DNA from: Eublepharis macularius
Taxonomy: Eukaryota > Chordata > Lepidosauria > Squamata > Eublepharidae
Direction: 5' to 3'
Length of the DNA stretch: 64,000 nucleotides
Assembly: GCF_028583425.1 (NCBI RefSeq)
Contig: NC_072807.1
Span: 36,151,001-36,215,000 of the forward strand
Shown: piece by piece, positions 10,755 through 20,599 of the stretch
Layout: each line of letters starts with the position of its first letter
Position numbering within the stretch: the first letter of the stretch is position 1
Notes under the pieces: generated by a model
Told to the model about the DNA's origin: nothing
The model's input: the letters and a program-made list of their open reading frames with translations, nothing else
The model's database searches: none
Position numbers and translations under genes: made by a program

Positions 10755-11150
10755 AGCGTTGCCAACTGCAGCTTGGAAAATTCCTGGAGATTTGGGGGCA
10801 AAGCCTGGAGAAGAGGGAGTTTGGGAAGGAGAGAGCTCAGCACAAATGTGATGTCATAGAGTCTGTCCTTCAAAGCTGTCATTTCTTCCTGGTCATAGAT
10901 CCAGAGGAGTTAGCTGTGTTAGCCTGTAGTTGCAAGTTAGTAAAGAGTTCAGCAGCACCTTTAAGACTAACCAACTTTATTGTGGCATAAGCTTTCGAGA
11001 ACCACAGCTCTGGTTCCTGTGTATTGCAGGTCTTAAAGGTGCTACTGGACTCTTCGCTATTTCTTCCTGGGGAACTGATCTCTATAGCCTGGAGATCAGT
11101 TGCAAAACTGGGAGGCCTTCAGGCTCCACCTGGAGGCTGGCAATCCTATA
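10755..11150. mobile_element. hAT-like MITE (GGGTTGCCA family), split by a Penelope-like insertion
   Basis: The left part runs GTTGCCAACTGCAG to ‘aaagctgtcatttcttcctgg’ (10892). It resumes at 11071 and ends CTGGAGGCTGGCAATCC. The break coincides exactly with the insertion at 10893-11058 and its 12 bp target duplication. Confidence 0.85.
10893..11058. mobile_element. Penelope-like family A fold-back insertion, 12 bp target duplication
   Basis: ATTTCTTCCTGG is duplicated at 10881-10892 and 11059-11070. The insert begins TCATAGATCCAGAGGAGTTAG. It continues with ‘cagcacctttaagactaacc’, ‘gcataagctttcgagaacca’ and an inverted stub ‘ttaaaggtgctactggactc’. It inserted into a MITE. Confidence 0.85.
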
Positions 11151-11535
11151 AGAGGCAATGATTAAAAGTTTTGTTGTTGCTGTTGTTGCTTGTACTTCGT
11201 GGACTTCAGGTTCATCTTCGAAACACCAAACAGAGTATGCCAAAAAAACAATGACAAAGACAACTTCTGTTTATGGCCCACACAAGCTAACTCCTTTGTG
11301 AGGATTTTAATTTAGGAATTACTCTTCAAGGATTGAAGAGGGGGCGGTTTGCATAAAATAAAACATTTGTCGGCAGCTGTTTTTATTTGCTCTGATTGCT
11401 GTCAGCCTTTTACAGCTGTTTGACCCTCAGTTCGCTGCAATACACTGGAAGCCCCTAGAGAGATGCTCCAACGGAACTCTAACAGCTTTGCACACAAAAA
11501 GCCTCTGGAAAGTTTATATAGAAAGTACCTGCCCT
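11150..11535. other. No gene or clear repeat seen
   Basis: Unique-looking sequence with a short GTT-rich tract near 11171. Confidence 0.5.
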
Positions 11536-11539
11536 AGAT

Positions 11540-11752
11540 AGCCCAAGCAAGCCCAGTCTCATCAGATCTTGGAAGCTAAGCAGGGTCAGCCTTGGTTAGT
11601 AATTGGATGGGGGACCTCCAGCGAAGTCCACGGTTGCAGAGGCGCAGGCAATGGCAAGCCACCTCTGTCAATCTCATGCTGTGAAAGCCCACCAGAGGTC
11701 GCCTTAAGTCTGCTATGACTTGACAGCACTCTCCACCACCACACTTGACTAG
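11540..11752 (+). mobile_element. 5S rRNA-derived SINE
   Basis: The head ‘ctcatcagatcttggaagcta’ + AGCAGGGTCAGC + ‘ttggatgggggacc’ follows the internal promoter region of vertebrate 5S rRNA. A SINE body follows (GGCAATGGCAAGCCACCTCTG), then an end (TCTGCTATGACTTGACAGCAC) of the Bov-B-tail kind. It is not a functional 5S gene: the 5' third is missing and the C box is diverged. Confidence 0.85.
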
Positions 11753-12095
11753 CGCCTTCAACAAGTGGTTGCTCCTTGGGAATGAAAAAGCACTGTGAAT
11801 TCTGGGGTGCCCTCATCCTCTTCTTGGACATTTGGGGTTAGCTCCTGAGCACTTAATGGGGCTAGCCCAAAATATCCACATCCCACTACTCAACAGCCAG
11901 TGTCAAAACCTCTCTTAAAGAGCCTCCTCAAGTTTGAATCCCAAGCCACAACCGTCTGCCCAAGATTTCCTTTTAGAATTTGTCCTGCAGTTCAGAAATA
12001 TCCGTGTCCTTCTCTGCCTCGTTTAACGATGCCCTTGAAGGTCGCTGCTTCTGTAACAGGTAGGGATTGGGTCACATAGAACCCTTCCTCTAGTG

Positions 12096-12309
12096 AAATC
12101 GAAAAGAGTCCAGTAGCACCTTTAAGACTAACCAACTTTACTGTAGCATAAGCTTTCGAGAACCACAGCTCTCTTCATCACATGCATCTGACGAAGAGAG
12201 CTGTGGTTCTCGAAAGCTTATGCTACAGTAAAGTTGGTTAGTCTTAAAGGTGCTACTGGACTCTTTTCAATTTTGCTACTACAGACTTACATGGCTAACT
12301 CCTCCGGAT
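12096..12309. mobile_element. Penelope-like family A, head-to-head dimer with 12 bp target duplication
   Basis: Two copies of the same about 95-base terminal segment are joined as a palindrome, with centre around 12175-12190 (TCTTCATCACATGCATCTGACGAAGAG split at ATGCAT). Each arm carries the CTGACGA / GAAA hammerhead-like core, and the right arm continues to GCTAACTCCTCCGGAT. CTTCCTCTAGTG is duplicated at 12084-12095 and 12310-12321. Confidence 0.9.
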
Positions 12310-12354
12310 CTTCCTCTAGTGGCTATCTCTAATAGCCAATTCACTTTCTCAGAA

Positions 12355-12479
12355 ACCTTGCTATTATAATAATAACATGGTAATGGTTCATTTGTATACT
12401 ACTCTTCTGGATATATTAGTGCCCCCCCAGAGCGGTGAACAAAGTCAGTGCTATTAGCCCCACAATTATTCCCTCAGAG
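12355..12479 (-). mobile_element. SINE tail fragment, reversed
   Basis: ‘Ataataataacatgg…actactcttctggatatatt’ followed by CCCCAGAGCGGTGAACAAAG is the reversed SINE 3' part. Confidence 0.6.
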
Positions 12480-12850
12480 AAGGGGGTGGATTATACATTA
12501 TAGTGGTTAAAGTGTCCAGCGAAAATCTGGGAGATGCGAGTTCAAATCCCCACTCAGCAACAAAGCTTACTGTGTGACCAGTCCGTTGCAGGGTTGTTGT
12601 GAGGACAAAATGGGAGTTGGAGAACCTGGTAGGCCATGGTTGTTGTGGGTTTTCCGGGCTGTATTGCCGTGGTCTTGGCATTGTAGTTCCTGACGTTTCG
12701 CCAGCAGCTGTGGCTGGCATCTTCAGAGGTGTAGCACCAAAAGACAGAGATCTCTCCGTGATCTCTCAGTGATCTCTCAGAGATCTCTCAGTGATCTCTC
12801 TTAATTCAGGATGGTAGGCCATCCTGAATTAAGAGCAAGATACAAAGGTC
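12480..12850 (+). mobile_element. tRNA-derived SINE split by a Penelope-like family B insertion
   Basis: The head has a TATAGTGGTTAAAGTG A box and a GAGTTCAAATCCCC B box. The body reaches ‘ggagaacctggtaggccat’ (12637). The sequence resumes after the duplicated TGGTAGGCCAT at 12812-12822. Confidence 0.75.
12638..12811 (-). mobile_element. Penelope-like family B terminal fragment with hammerhead-like core, 11 bp target duplication
   Basis: On the - strand, CTGAAGA (12720-12726) and GAAA (12696-12699) flank a perfect six-pair stem GCCAGC/GCTGGC with loop CACAGCT. GTC (12692-12694) and AGGAACTACAATGCC follow. The element ends in CCGGAAAACCCACAACAACC. TGGTAGGCCAT is duplicated at 12627-12637 and 12812-12822. 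Upstream on the - strand are repeats of a GATCTCTCAGT-like unit (12747-12800). Confidence 0.85.
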
Positions 12851-12854
12851 CTAG

Positions 12855-14100
12855 ATTGCCTAATAGCAGGGCCCATTTGGGATCTGGATTGTGGCTGTAC
12901 ATGTGCAAAGACCTTTAAGAAAGCCAGTGGATCCCCAAGCGTTATAATTCTCATGTGCCTCAGAAGGGGTTCAGAAAGACCGGTGGGATGTCAAGTTCCT
13001 GAGTTTCCCCAACGGCTTCAGGGCCCATGCCACGGCCGGCGTGAGTGCTTCATTTTTCAAGATCTCAACAGGGGTAGAGGTCACATTCTCCAGATTCCAG
13101 GCAAGGAAAATATCTGACACTGTTATGCTCTTGTAGCCAGAACTCAAGAAGGAAATAGATGGAGTCCATCAAAGTGGGGGAAAGGGAAGTGTGAGAGAGA
13201 GGCGACTGGAATGATACAGAAAAACATTCCCAGTTCTCCTCCCAGAGGCCTTGGCCTCAAAGAGATCGCTTCCGATGTGATGTGTCTGTGTAGGGTTGCT
13301 GCAAACTCCGGCACCAGCACATGGGCTGGCTCAGGGTGAGTCATCTCCCCTGAAACAAACAGCAAAAACAGGAAAGCAGAACAACTAACTTGTTGCTTTG
13401 CCCCAAGACTTTGCTGGCGTAGAAATACCCCCAGCGCAGTGCTTTCTTCCCTTCTTCGCAAGGGTTCCTCGAAGAGACAGGCAGTAACGGTGGGTGTAAT
13501 AGGAGTCTCATCTCTCACTATCCACAAGGGAGAGGCAGCTGGGAACAAGTCCACAGCTGACCCACAGGAAGAGAACAAGATTGCCAACTTGGCAGTGCCA
13601 GCTGCCAACTCCTGCTGAAGAACGGCAAGATGGGATTTGGAAACACCCCCAGAGGAAAAGCCAGTATATACAGCTTACATCATGGTGAAGAAAAAGCAGC
13701 AGTGTCGCCTGGCAACGGCCAGGGTACAAAGTATTGGAGAGAGAGCCCTGGAACTGGGCGGGTGCAGGATAAGTCCTGTGAAAGCCTGACTTGGAAGGGC
13801 TGCTCGGGATTTGCCTAGAGGCAGGATCAAGCAGTGCAGAGGCCCCCTGGGGAAGGAGGAGGATCCCAGGTGTTGACGACTCCCCCTTCCTCCTTATCCA
13901 AATTGCATGGGGTAGAAATTCTCTAACGAGGCTGACTCTGCAACCTCAACGGGCTACAGTCGACTTGCTTTCCAGAAAGAGAAGGTTGTTCCTCCATTAC
14001 CCATCTTTCCTGACAACAGTAGGAAGTGAACAAATACAGTGTCAGCAGATGGAAAAGAACCTTCCGCACTGTGCAGCCCTGCCATGGGAGGGGTCCCATA
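12855..14100. other. No gene or clear repeat seen
   Basis: Two overlapping frames of about 155 codons (13144-13608 - strand, 13791-14258 + strand) lack any recognisable domain or splice signals, and the second runs into a MITE. I treat them as chance. Confidence 0.5.
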
Positions 14101-14104
14101 AGCT

Positions 14105-14535
14105 GATAGGGTTGCCAGCTCTGGCTTGGGGAAATCCTGGAGATTTGGGGGCTGTGCCTAGGGAGGGTAATGTTTGGGGAGAGGTGGGAGCTCAGCAAGT
14201 CTGCCCTCTGAGGTCACCATTTCCTCCAGTGCAACTGGTCTCTGGAGGTCAGCTGTGATTCTAGGAGAACTCCTGCCCCCACCTGAAGGTTGGCAGTGCT
14301 GTGCAACTAGGGTGGCCAGCCTCCAGGTAGCGGCTGGAGATCTCCCGGAATTGCAACTGGTTCCAGGCCACAGACATCCGTTCACCTGGAGAAAATGGCT
14401 ACCTTGGGAAGTGGATTCTATGGAATTATGCCATGCCAAGGTCTTTCCCTCCCCAAACTCCACTTTCTCCAGGTGTCTCCAGGTTTCACTCCCCTGATCT
14501 CCAGGAATTTCCCAACTTGGAGCTGGCAACACTAT
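14105..14535. mobile_element. Two adjacent hAT-like MITEs (GGGTTGCCA family) in opposite orientation
   Basis: The first copy (14113-14310) runs AGGGTTGCCAGCTCTGG to GGTTGGCAGTG. The second (14320-14535) starts with the opposite end (TGGCCAGCCTCCAGGTAGCGG) and finishes CAACTTGGAGCTGGCAAC. Confidence 0.85.
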
Positions 14536-14645
14536 ATGCAACCATGTCTCTGTTTCCACCTGTGAAAGGTTGGAGGATATATATGTGCACAAGGTGTGGT
14601 TAATGTTTGTCCGGAGGCAGGCCATAGACACATGCCTGAAGGGGT

Positions 14646-14785
14646 TTCAGGTGTGTAGCCGTGTTGGTCTGTAGTAGAAGAACAAAATTCAGGTCCAGAA
14701 GCGACTTAAATACCAACTCAATTTCCACGGCATGAGCTTTCGAGTGGAAGTCTAGTCGGTCTTTAAGACGCTACTGGAAGTGAAT
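14646..14785. mobile_element. Penelope-like fragment, related subfamily
   Basis: ‘Gtgtagccgtgttggtctgtag’, ‘caggtccagaagcgactta’ and ‘gcatgagctttcgag’ match the layout of family A with many substitutions. Confidence 0.65.
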
Positions 14786-14798
14786 CATGGTTGAAGGA

Positions 14799-15014
14799 AA
14801 ATAGTAAAGAGTCCAGTAGCACCTTTAAGACTAACCAACTTTACTGTAGCATAAGCTTTCGAGAACCACCACTCTCTTCGTCAGATGCATCTGACGAAGA
14901 GAGCTGTGGTTCTTGAAAGCTTATGCTACAGTAAAGTTGGTTAGTCTTAAAAGTGCTACTGGACTCGTTACTATTTTGCGAATACTGACTAATTCAGCTA
15001 ACTCCTCTGGATGC
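14799..15014. mobile_element. Penelope-like family A head-to-head dimer, 8 bp target duplication
   Basis: The palindrome is centred on ATGCAT between inverted CTTCGTCAG and CTGACGAAG. Each arm carries the hammerhead-like core. TTGAAGGA occurs at 14791-14798 and 15015-15022. Confidence 0.85.
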
Positions 15015-15019
15015 TTGAA

Positions 15020-15630
15020 GGAGTTCTTCTTGACTATCAGCTTCTCAGGGCCAGACCAGCATTTCAATACTGATTCATGCTCAGCTCATTAGGCAACACT
15101 GCTGAGGAACTGGAACTCCATTGTGTCTCTTCTTAAAATGTTGGCCTCCAGGGTTTACGCCAGAAAGAAGTCCGAGCGCCAGGCCAGACTAGGAAACTCT
15201 GATCCTGATATGAAATTTGGGAGTTTTTCAGGCTCTGGTGTCCAGTAAAATGTCAGCGAGTGTTTTAGTGATTATGCATTTCCCTGTGTGGGTCTTGGTG
15301 GGGCCATGCTTGAAATTCCACACTGTTTTCCAAAACTGAGCTTTTTTAGCATGTCTGCTGTTACACTGCTTTGGGCTGCCTGTAGCACAGAGGGTGAAAA
15401 CAGACATTACTTTTTAAGAGGAATGACGGTAGTTTTGAAGCATCCTCTCTGCATTCCAGGCAAAACAGCCTTTTTTCCATCCCATAATTACCTCTGAACA
15501 GCAATTTTTTTAAGATTCCAGTGTGGTTTTGTTTGAACTGGGGGAAAAGGCAGCCATGAGCCACCATTGACTAGTGTCTGTGACATCATCAGCATACACT
15601 CACACAACACCTTTTTTCAAAATGTTGGCT
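15020..15630. other. No gene or clear repeat seen
   Basis: Unique-looking sequence. Confidence 0.5.
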
Positions 15631-15636
15631 AACTTC

Positions 15637-15730
<94 letters not shown>

Positions 15731-15731
15731 G
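15637..15731. repeat. (GTT)n microsatellite, about 95 bp
   Basis: Uninterrupted GTT repeat. It creates a spurious poly-Thr frame on the other strand. Confidence 0.98.
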
Positions 15732-15769
15732 AGCATGAACTGTTCACATAGTCCTTGCTAGTACAACAT

Positions 15770-16370
15770 GGTTGTACAAGACGTAGCATTACTCCTGGAG
15801 GAACGTGTTAATGCAGCTTTCGTAATGCAAAAAAACCAACAACTCTGTTTAGCCCAGAAGACCACCCCTTACCTTGACATGGCCAATCTGGCCACCTGGA
15901 TCCATGCCACGGTAATGTTGAGACTAGACTACTGTAATGCACTCTACTTAGGTCTGTCCTTGAAGTCAGTTCAGAGATCACAGTTGATGCAGAATGCTGC
16001 AGCTCAGCAACTATCAGGAGCTAGGTAGAGCAGGCATATTACATCCAATCTGAAGTCACTCCATCTGTTACTGGGCTCATATACTATCACATACAAACCC
16101 CTTTATGGCCTTGGACTCTCATGTATGTGGGACTGCCTCTTCCTCTGTGCTCCATCATGACAGCTTCGCTCATCTGAACAGGGCTTTGTGCAGGTGCCAT
16201 CGTGCAAATGGGCAAGATCAACAACAACTCCTTGCACAGGCACTTTCTCTGTTGTGGCCCTCCCCTTGTGGAATGTCCTAGCTGAAGACATGGAGGCCTT
16301 CACACTTCTGGCATATTGTAAACTATTTAAAACTGAATTGTTCAGGAGGACATTTTTATAAAGGTAACGG
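15770..16370 (+). pseudogene. L2/CR1-like LINE: C-terminal end of the reverse transcriptase ORF, decayed
   Basis: The frame from 15768 contains RLDYCNALYLGLSL and LMQNAAAQQLSG. These are the conserved C-terminal signature of L2-clade non-LTR retrotransposon polymerases (typically DYCNALYxGLP … LQxxQNAAARLLTG). It then hits a stop at 16026-16028. Further downstream, other frames keep LINE-like pieces (‘ctgggctcatatac’, ‘gtggaatgtcctagctgaag’). It is a 5'-truncated, frame-broken relic. Confidence 0.8.
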
Positions 16371-16387
16371 GGGTGGGGGGGAGGCGG

Positions 16388-16556
16388 CGGCATGATCAAG
16401 CCCGAACTTATCAGATCTCGGAAACCAAGTAGGGTCTCTCTCTGGATGGATGTCAACCAAAGAGGACTCCAAAAGAAGGCAATGATAAACCACCTCTGCT
16501 TCTCACTTGCCTTGAAACCCCCTTGCTCAGTTGCGACTGGACGGCACATACGTACA
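16388..16556 (+). mobile_element. 5S rRNA-derived SINE
   Basis: ‘Atcaagcccgaacttatcag’ + ATCTCGGAAACCAAGTAGGG mirrors 5S rRNA. The body (GGCAATGATAAACCACCTCTG) and end (GTTGCGACTGGACGGCAC) are shared with the copy at 11540. Confidence 0.85.
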
Positions 16557-16562
16557 TAATAG

Positions 16563-16790
16563 GGCTATATATGATGGTTCCAAGTCAGCACTCTGCTGGT
16601 TCTAATTCCACTCCTGCCTTGAGCTCAGCAGGTGGCCGTGGGTCAGCCTCTCCCTTCAGCCCAGTTCCCCAGCTGATTGTGGGGATGATAATCATAACAC
16701 TGACTTTGTTCACCACTCTGAGTGGAGCACTAACCTGTCTAGAAGAGCAGTATATTAGCACAGTTGTTATTATTATTAATAAAGGCAACA
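16563..16790 (+). mobile_element. tRNA-derived SINE, diverged head
   Basis: The body and tail (GGCCGTGGGTCAGCC, ACCACTCTGAGTGG, GAAGAGCAGTATATTAGC, then TTATTATTATT) align with the SINE at 3237. Confidence 0.75.
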
Positions 16791-18225
16791 GCAGTGTTGA
16801 CTACACTATTGCATAATGTATATATTGATTAGAGAGACCGCAGAATTAATCATTGTTAAACAGAACTACACTCTTCTTTGACCATTGACTTTAGAAGACT
16901 TAAATGGGCATAATCCTACATTGGACTGCACAGTAAAGGATCCTTTAACTGTGCAAATCCCTCCGTCCCAAGAAAGTTTGATTTTACTCAACCAGCGATG
17001 GTGCCTCAGTTCTAGAAACCCAAGCAATTGCCAGTCTTCAGTCCCTGAATTTGAACTTCTGTCATGAGGGGGGAGTTCCCCTCACACCTGGTATCCATTA
17101 ATGCATCGAGCGGGTCTAAAACAAACCCTGTAGCTCTTGCTGATTGCTTCCGTCCCGATTCCCATCGAGCAAGCCAGACCTGAGGCTTGGCCTCCCGCCT
17201 GGAATTCGAGACCTGCTTCTGCTTTCCTCCTCCCCGCTTCAACTTCCCCTCGAACACATGTGGCCGGGAGGCTAGGCTTCTCAGCCAGGGCCAAGAGAGA
17301 AGTTCATAAAACCAAACTTGATTTGGAAACCTGACGTGGTATGCCTTTGAAATTCAAAGCCGGCATGGCGTTCCGTTGCTTTGAAGATCCATCCCTGGCC
17401 TTGCCCAGCACTGGTTTCCAGTCTTCCTGCCCTAGTGTGAAGATAAAAATACCTGTTTTCCAGTTAGCTGGTTAAAACAGAAGGCTGGCTCAAGCTTTGT
17501 GTAGACTGAAGCTAGCAAAAGGGGACTTCATAGGGAAGCGTCTCTCTGGCTACGGTTTGCCGAAAATTCAGACCAATTAGTTCTCTTCCATGCTTGGGCT
17601 CTGCGCAAAAATTTGGCACTGGAGTTTCTGAAATAATCTTTGCATTTTATAGAGTGTTTTCTGAGAGTTTGAAGACCCATAACCCTACTAGCAACCTTGC
17701 GAGGTAGATCGGTATCATTCATCACTTGGTCTTAACTGCCAAACTTTGCGTTATGTTAGAGTGATCCGCAGTTGAGTCCCCTGATGTTGGTTCATGTTTT
17801 AAAAGCAGCCATGGGGAGGGGAAAATTTGGGTCAGGGCTGCAGCCCTTGGAAATGGGTAGCTCTTTCCCTATGCTGTTTTCCAGATCAAAACTGGATCGC
17901 TGTAAGCCTTGGTGGGGGGAAAGACAGACAAAGAAAAGATGCCTGTCTTTTTCCCATACGAAAATAAAAGTTAGCAGCACCTTTAAAGACTAACAACAAC
18001 GTGAGTTCTTGTGAGTCAGTTCACTTCCCTTACTAGTTGCTGAGTCAGAGCAGTGTGTTGACCCGGTAAACCAACCCATGGTCAGCTTTTGCTGAAAACG
18101 TTTAAAAGTCGTTTTTCCAGGGCTTGACTTGGGAGTGGGAAAGCAGAATACGGCGAGGCTTTTCCTCCCCCATACAAATGTAATGTCTGCCATCCAGACT
18201 GTAACCTAAGTGAACGGTAATGCTG
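16790..18225. other. Mostly unique sequence, no gene seen
   Basis: Only a short Penelope-like scrap (‘agcagcacctttaaagactaa’, 17972-17994) is recognised. Confidence 0.5.
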
Positions 18226-18232
18226 TCAAAAA

Positions 18233-18520
18233 TCCAGAGGAGTTAGCCGTGTTAGTCTGTAGTAGCAAAATCAAAAAGAGTCCAGTAGCACCTTTAAGAC
18301 TAACCAATTTTATTGTAGCATAAGCTTTCGAGAATCACAGTTCTCTTCGTCAGATGCATGGTACATAAACTGGTCAAATATAGAAGAGGAGGGGAGGAGA
18401 GAGAAGAGAGAAGATGCAGTTAGGGAGGGAGAGAGGGCGGGTGCAATCAAAACATTCCTTTGCTAGTAAATGTAAATATCTCCTTTTGGTGTCCTTTTGG
18501 GGTCAGTTGGCTTGGGTGAG
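18233..18520 (-). mobile_element. Penelope-like family A, longest single copy
   Basis: On the - strand the order is upstream sequence to 18363, then CTGACGA (18347-18353), a 17-base stem-loop, GAAA (18326-18329), AGCTTATGCT, AATAAAATTGGTTAGTC, GTGCTACTGGACTC and the end GCTAACTCCTCTGGAT. Unlike the dimers, it continues past ATGCAT (ACCAGTTTATGTACCATGC on the - strand). It therefore shows what lies upstream of the core. The upstream limit is a guess. Confidence 0.8.
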
Positions 18521-18521
18521 G

Positions 18522-18680
18522 CTTCAAGGGAGTTTGCCCTGTTAGTTTGCAGCAGTAAAATAGCTAGACCATCCAATTCCTATGTAGTATAAGGCTTCGA
18601 TAACCACAGCTCTCCCTGTCAGATGCATCTGACAAAGAGAACTGTGGTCCCCGAAAGCCCACGCCAGGCGCCACTGTCTA
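18522..18680. mobile_element. Penelope-like family A dimer, old and diverged
   Basis: ‘Ccctgttagtttgcagcag’ and ‘taaggcttcgataaccacag’ are followed by a palindromic centre CTGTCAGATGCATCTGACAAAG and a decayed inverse arm. Confidence 0.75.
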
Positions 18681-18689
18681 AAAGTAATG

Positions 18690-19065
18690 CTCATTTTGAG
18701 TGCCCAAGCTCCATAGTTCTGGCCAATATTGGGCAGAGTCGCTAAACGTGCGCACTTTGCATGTGCAGCATGTTTCACGTGGGACCCTGAGCCCATGCCA
18801 AGTCCCCCAGGGAAGCTCTCTTCCCTTGACCTTTAAACCATCCCTTTGCACTGTGAATCACTCCAGCAGGGCTTGGGGAAAGCAGTTCAGGGACGGCTCA
18901 AATCCCCTTGCTGCTAGCGAGACAAGTTTTTCCCAAAAAAAAGCTGAAATGGGTGGAGGAAAAAAGGGTGGGGCAGAGCACCACCAAATTGTGGTGATTC
19001 AAGCTGTGGCTGAAGTCTCAATGAGTTGAGCAAATATTTGCAAGTCCAGATGATAAAGCAAAATC
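18690..19065. other. No gene or clear repeat seen
   Basis: Unique-looking sequence. Confidence 0.5.
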
Positions 19066-19068
19066 TTA

Positions 19069-19270
19069 GAGCCAAGCTACAAGTGACGCCTGACACAGGT
19101 TGGACACTTGTCAGCTTCCCTCAAGTTTTGATGGGAAATGTAGGCGTCCTGGTCTTGCAGCTGTAATGGAGAGCCAAGCTGTAAAACCAGGACGCCTACA
19201 TTTCCCATCAAAACTTGAGGGAAGCTGACAAGTGTCCAACCTGTGTCAGGCGTCACTTGTAGCTTGGCTC
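19069..19270. mobile_element. 202 bp fold-back element, TTA duplication
   Basis: GAGCCAAGCTACAAGTGACG opens it and the exact reverse complement closes it. The two arms, each about 90 bases, pair nearly perfectly. TTA flanks both sides (19066-19068, 19271-19273). It has the same length and sequence family as 57085-57286. There is no coding capacity. Confidence 0.9.
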
Positions 19271-19559
19271 TTAGAAAGGCAGTTTGTCCGTTGTGTTCTG
19301 CTGCTAATGACTTCCCCAGCTACGCTGATGGGTGATGTTCAACATCCAGGCTGAGAGAGTGAACGAGATGGGAAGAAAAGGAAGATTTATTAATCCTCTC
19401 TATTGCTCTCTGTTTCCTGCCAGTAAAGTGCCTAGCTCCGCACATCTCCCCAGAGCTAGCAACGCCCTGCCAGGAACCATTCACTCCCGCTCCGAAGATC
19501 TAGCCCTCAAAAGAAAAGAAGAAGAGCTTTGCCTGATCTGGCCATCCTAGTTCAGAATC

Positions 19560-19710
19560 CTGTTTCCCACAGTGCCCATTCACAGCCCAACAAGCAGGGA
19601 CACGGAGCCCCTAATCTCCTTGTTGTTGTCCCCCAGCAAATTGCATTCAGGGATATACTGCCTCTGAACATGGAGGTTCTATTCAGACTTCATGCAAAGT
19701 ATAAAAACAG
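19560..19710 (-). mobile_element. CR1-like LINE 3' fragment
   Basis: ‘Tatactgcctctgaacatgg’ + AGGTTCTATTCAG is the recurrent reversed CR1 3' segment (also at 48735, 54080). Confidence 0.65.
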
Positions 19711-19797
19711 CTGTGGAGAGTCCTATTTCTATATAAATTTGTTTATTTCCCTTTTAAAACTGAGTGAGCTTGCTGTGGGGTGGGAAGGAGGTATGGT

Positions 19798-19890
19798 ATA
19801 GTTTGATCGCGTCAGATCGTGGAAGTTAAGCAGGGTTGGTACTTGGATGGGAGAATACCAAGGAAAACAGTGTAGAGAAGGGCAATGGCA
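19798..19890 (+). mobile_element. 5S rRNA-derived SINE, truncated
   Basis: ‘Gtttgatcgcgtcagatcgt’ + GGAAGTTAAGCAGGG + ‘tacttggatgggagaat’ closely follows the 5S rRNA internal promoter. It is truncated by the following SINE. Confidence 0.8.
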
Positions 19891-20103
19891 CACATAAACA
19901 CGTATGAAATTGCCTTATACTGAATCAGACCCCTGAGCCATCAAGGTCAGTATTGCCTGCTCAGACTGGCAGCTGCGCTCCAGGGTCTCAGGCTGTCTTT
20001 CCCATCACCTACTGCCTAGTCCTTTTAACTGGAGATACCAAGGATTGAACCTTAGACCTGCATGCCAAGCAGAGGCTTTTCCTCTGCACCACAGCCCCTC
20101 CCA
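19890..20103 (-). mobile_element. tRNA-Ala-like SINE, reversed
   Basis: On the - strand: ‘ggggctgtggtgcagagg’, GCTTGGCATGCAGGTC, GGTTCAATCC, then the body with CTGCCAGTCTGAGCAGGC. Related copies lie at 54722 and 55200 on the + strand. Confidence 0.8.
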
Positions 20104-20235
20104 ACGGCAAACTGCCTTCAGCTGCTCATTTGCCTTAAAAACCCGTTCGTGTGGTTGCCTCTCGCTGTAAATTGATTGCAACGTGACAAGAAGCACATAC
20201 AAACATAAGCTTGTTCTAATGATAAATGGAGAAGT

Positions 20236-20415
<180 letters not shown>

Positions 20416-20439
20416 GAGTTTCCATTCTGCCATGGAAGG

Positions 20440-20590
20440 TTGCCTGGGCCAGTCACATCCTCTCAGCTTAGCCTACCTCACAGTGTTGTTGTGATGATAA
20501 AATGTTGGAGAGGAATATGATGTCAGTTGCTTTGGGTCGCCACTAGGGAGAAAGGCAGGATTCACATGAAGTAAATGAACAGATAGATGT
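20440..20590 (+). mobile_element. SINE body/tail fragment
   Basis: ‘Cttagcctacctcacagtgttgttgtgatga’ and ‘gccactagggagaaaggcag’ are SINE body and tail; the head is lost, perhaps to the adjacent microsatellite. Confidence 0.65.
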
Positions 20591-20599
20591 TTTGGTTAC

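Noticed and set aside
12096..12309. Reading the long palindromes as assembly artefacts
   Set aside because: Several independent loci with different target duplications and diverged arms cannot come from one assembly error.
19798..19890. Possible 5S rRNA gene
   Set aside because: The 5' third is missing and the 3' end is SINE-like; it is a dispersed 5S-derived SINE.
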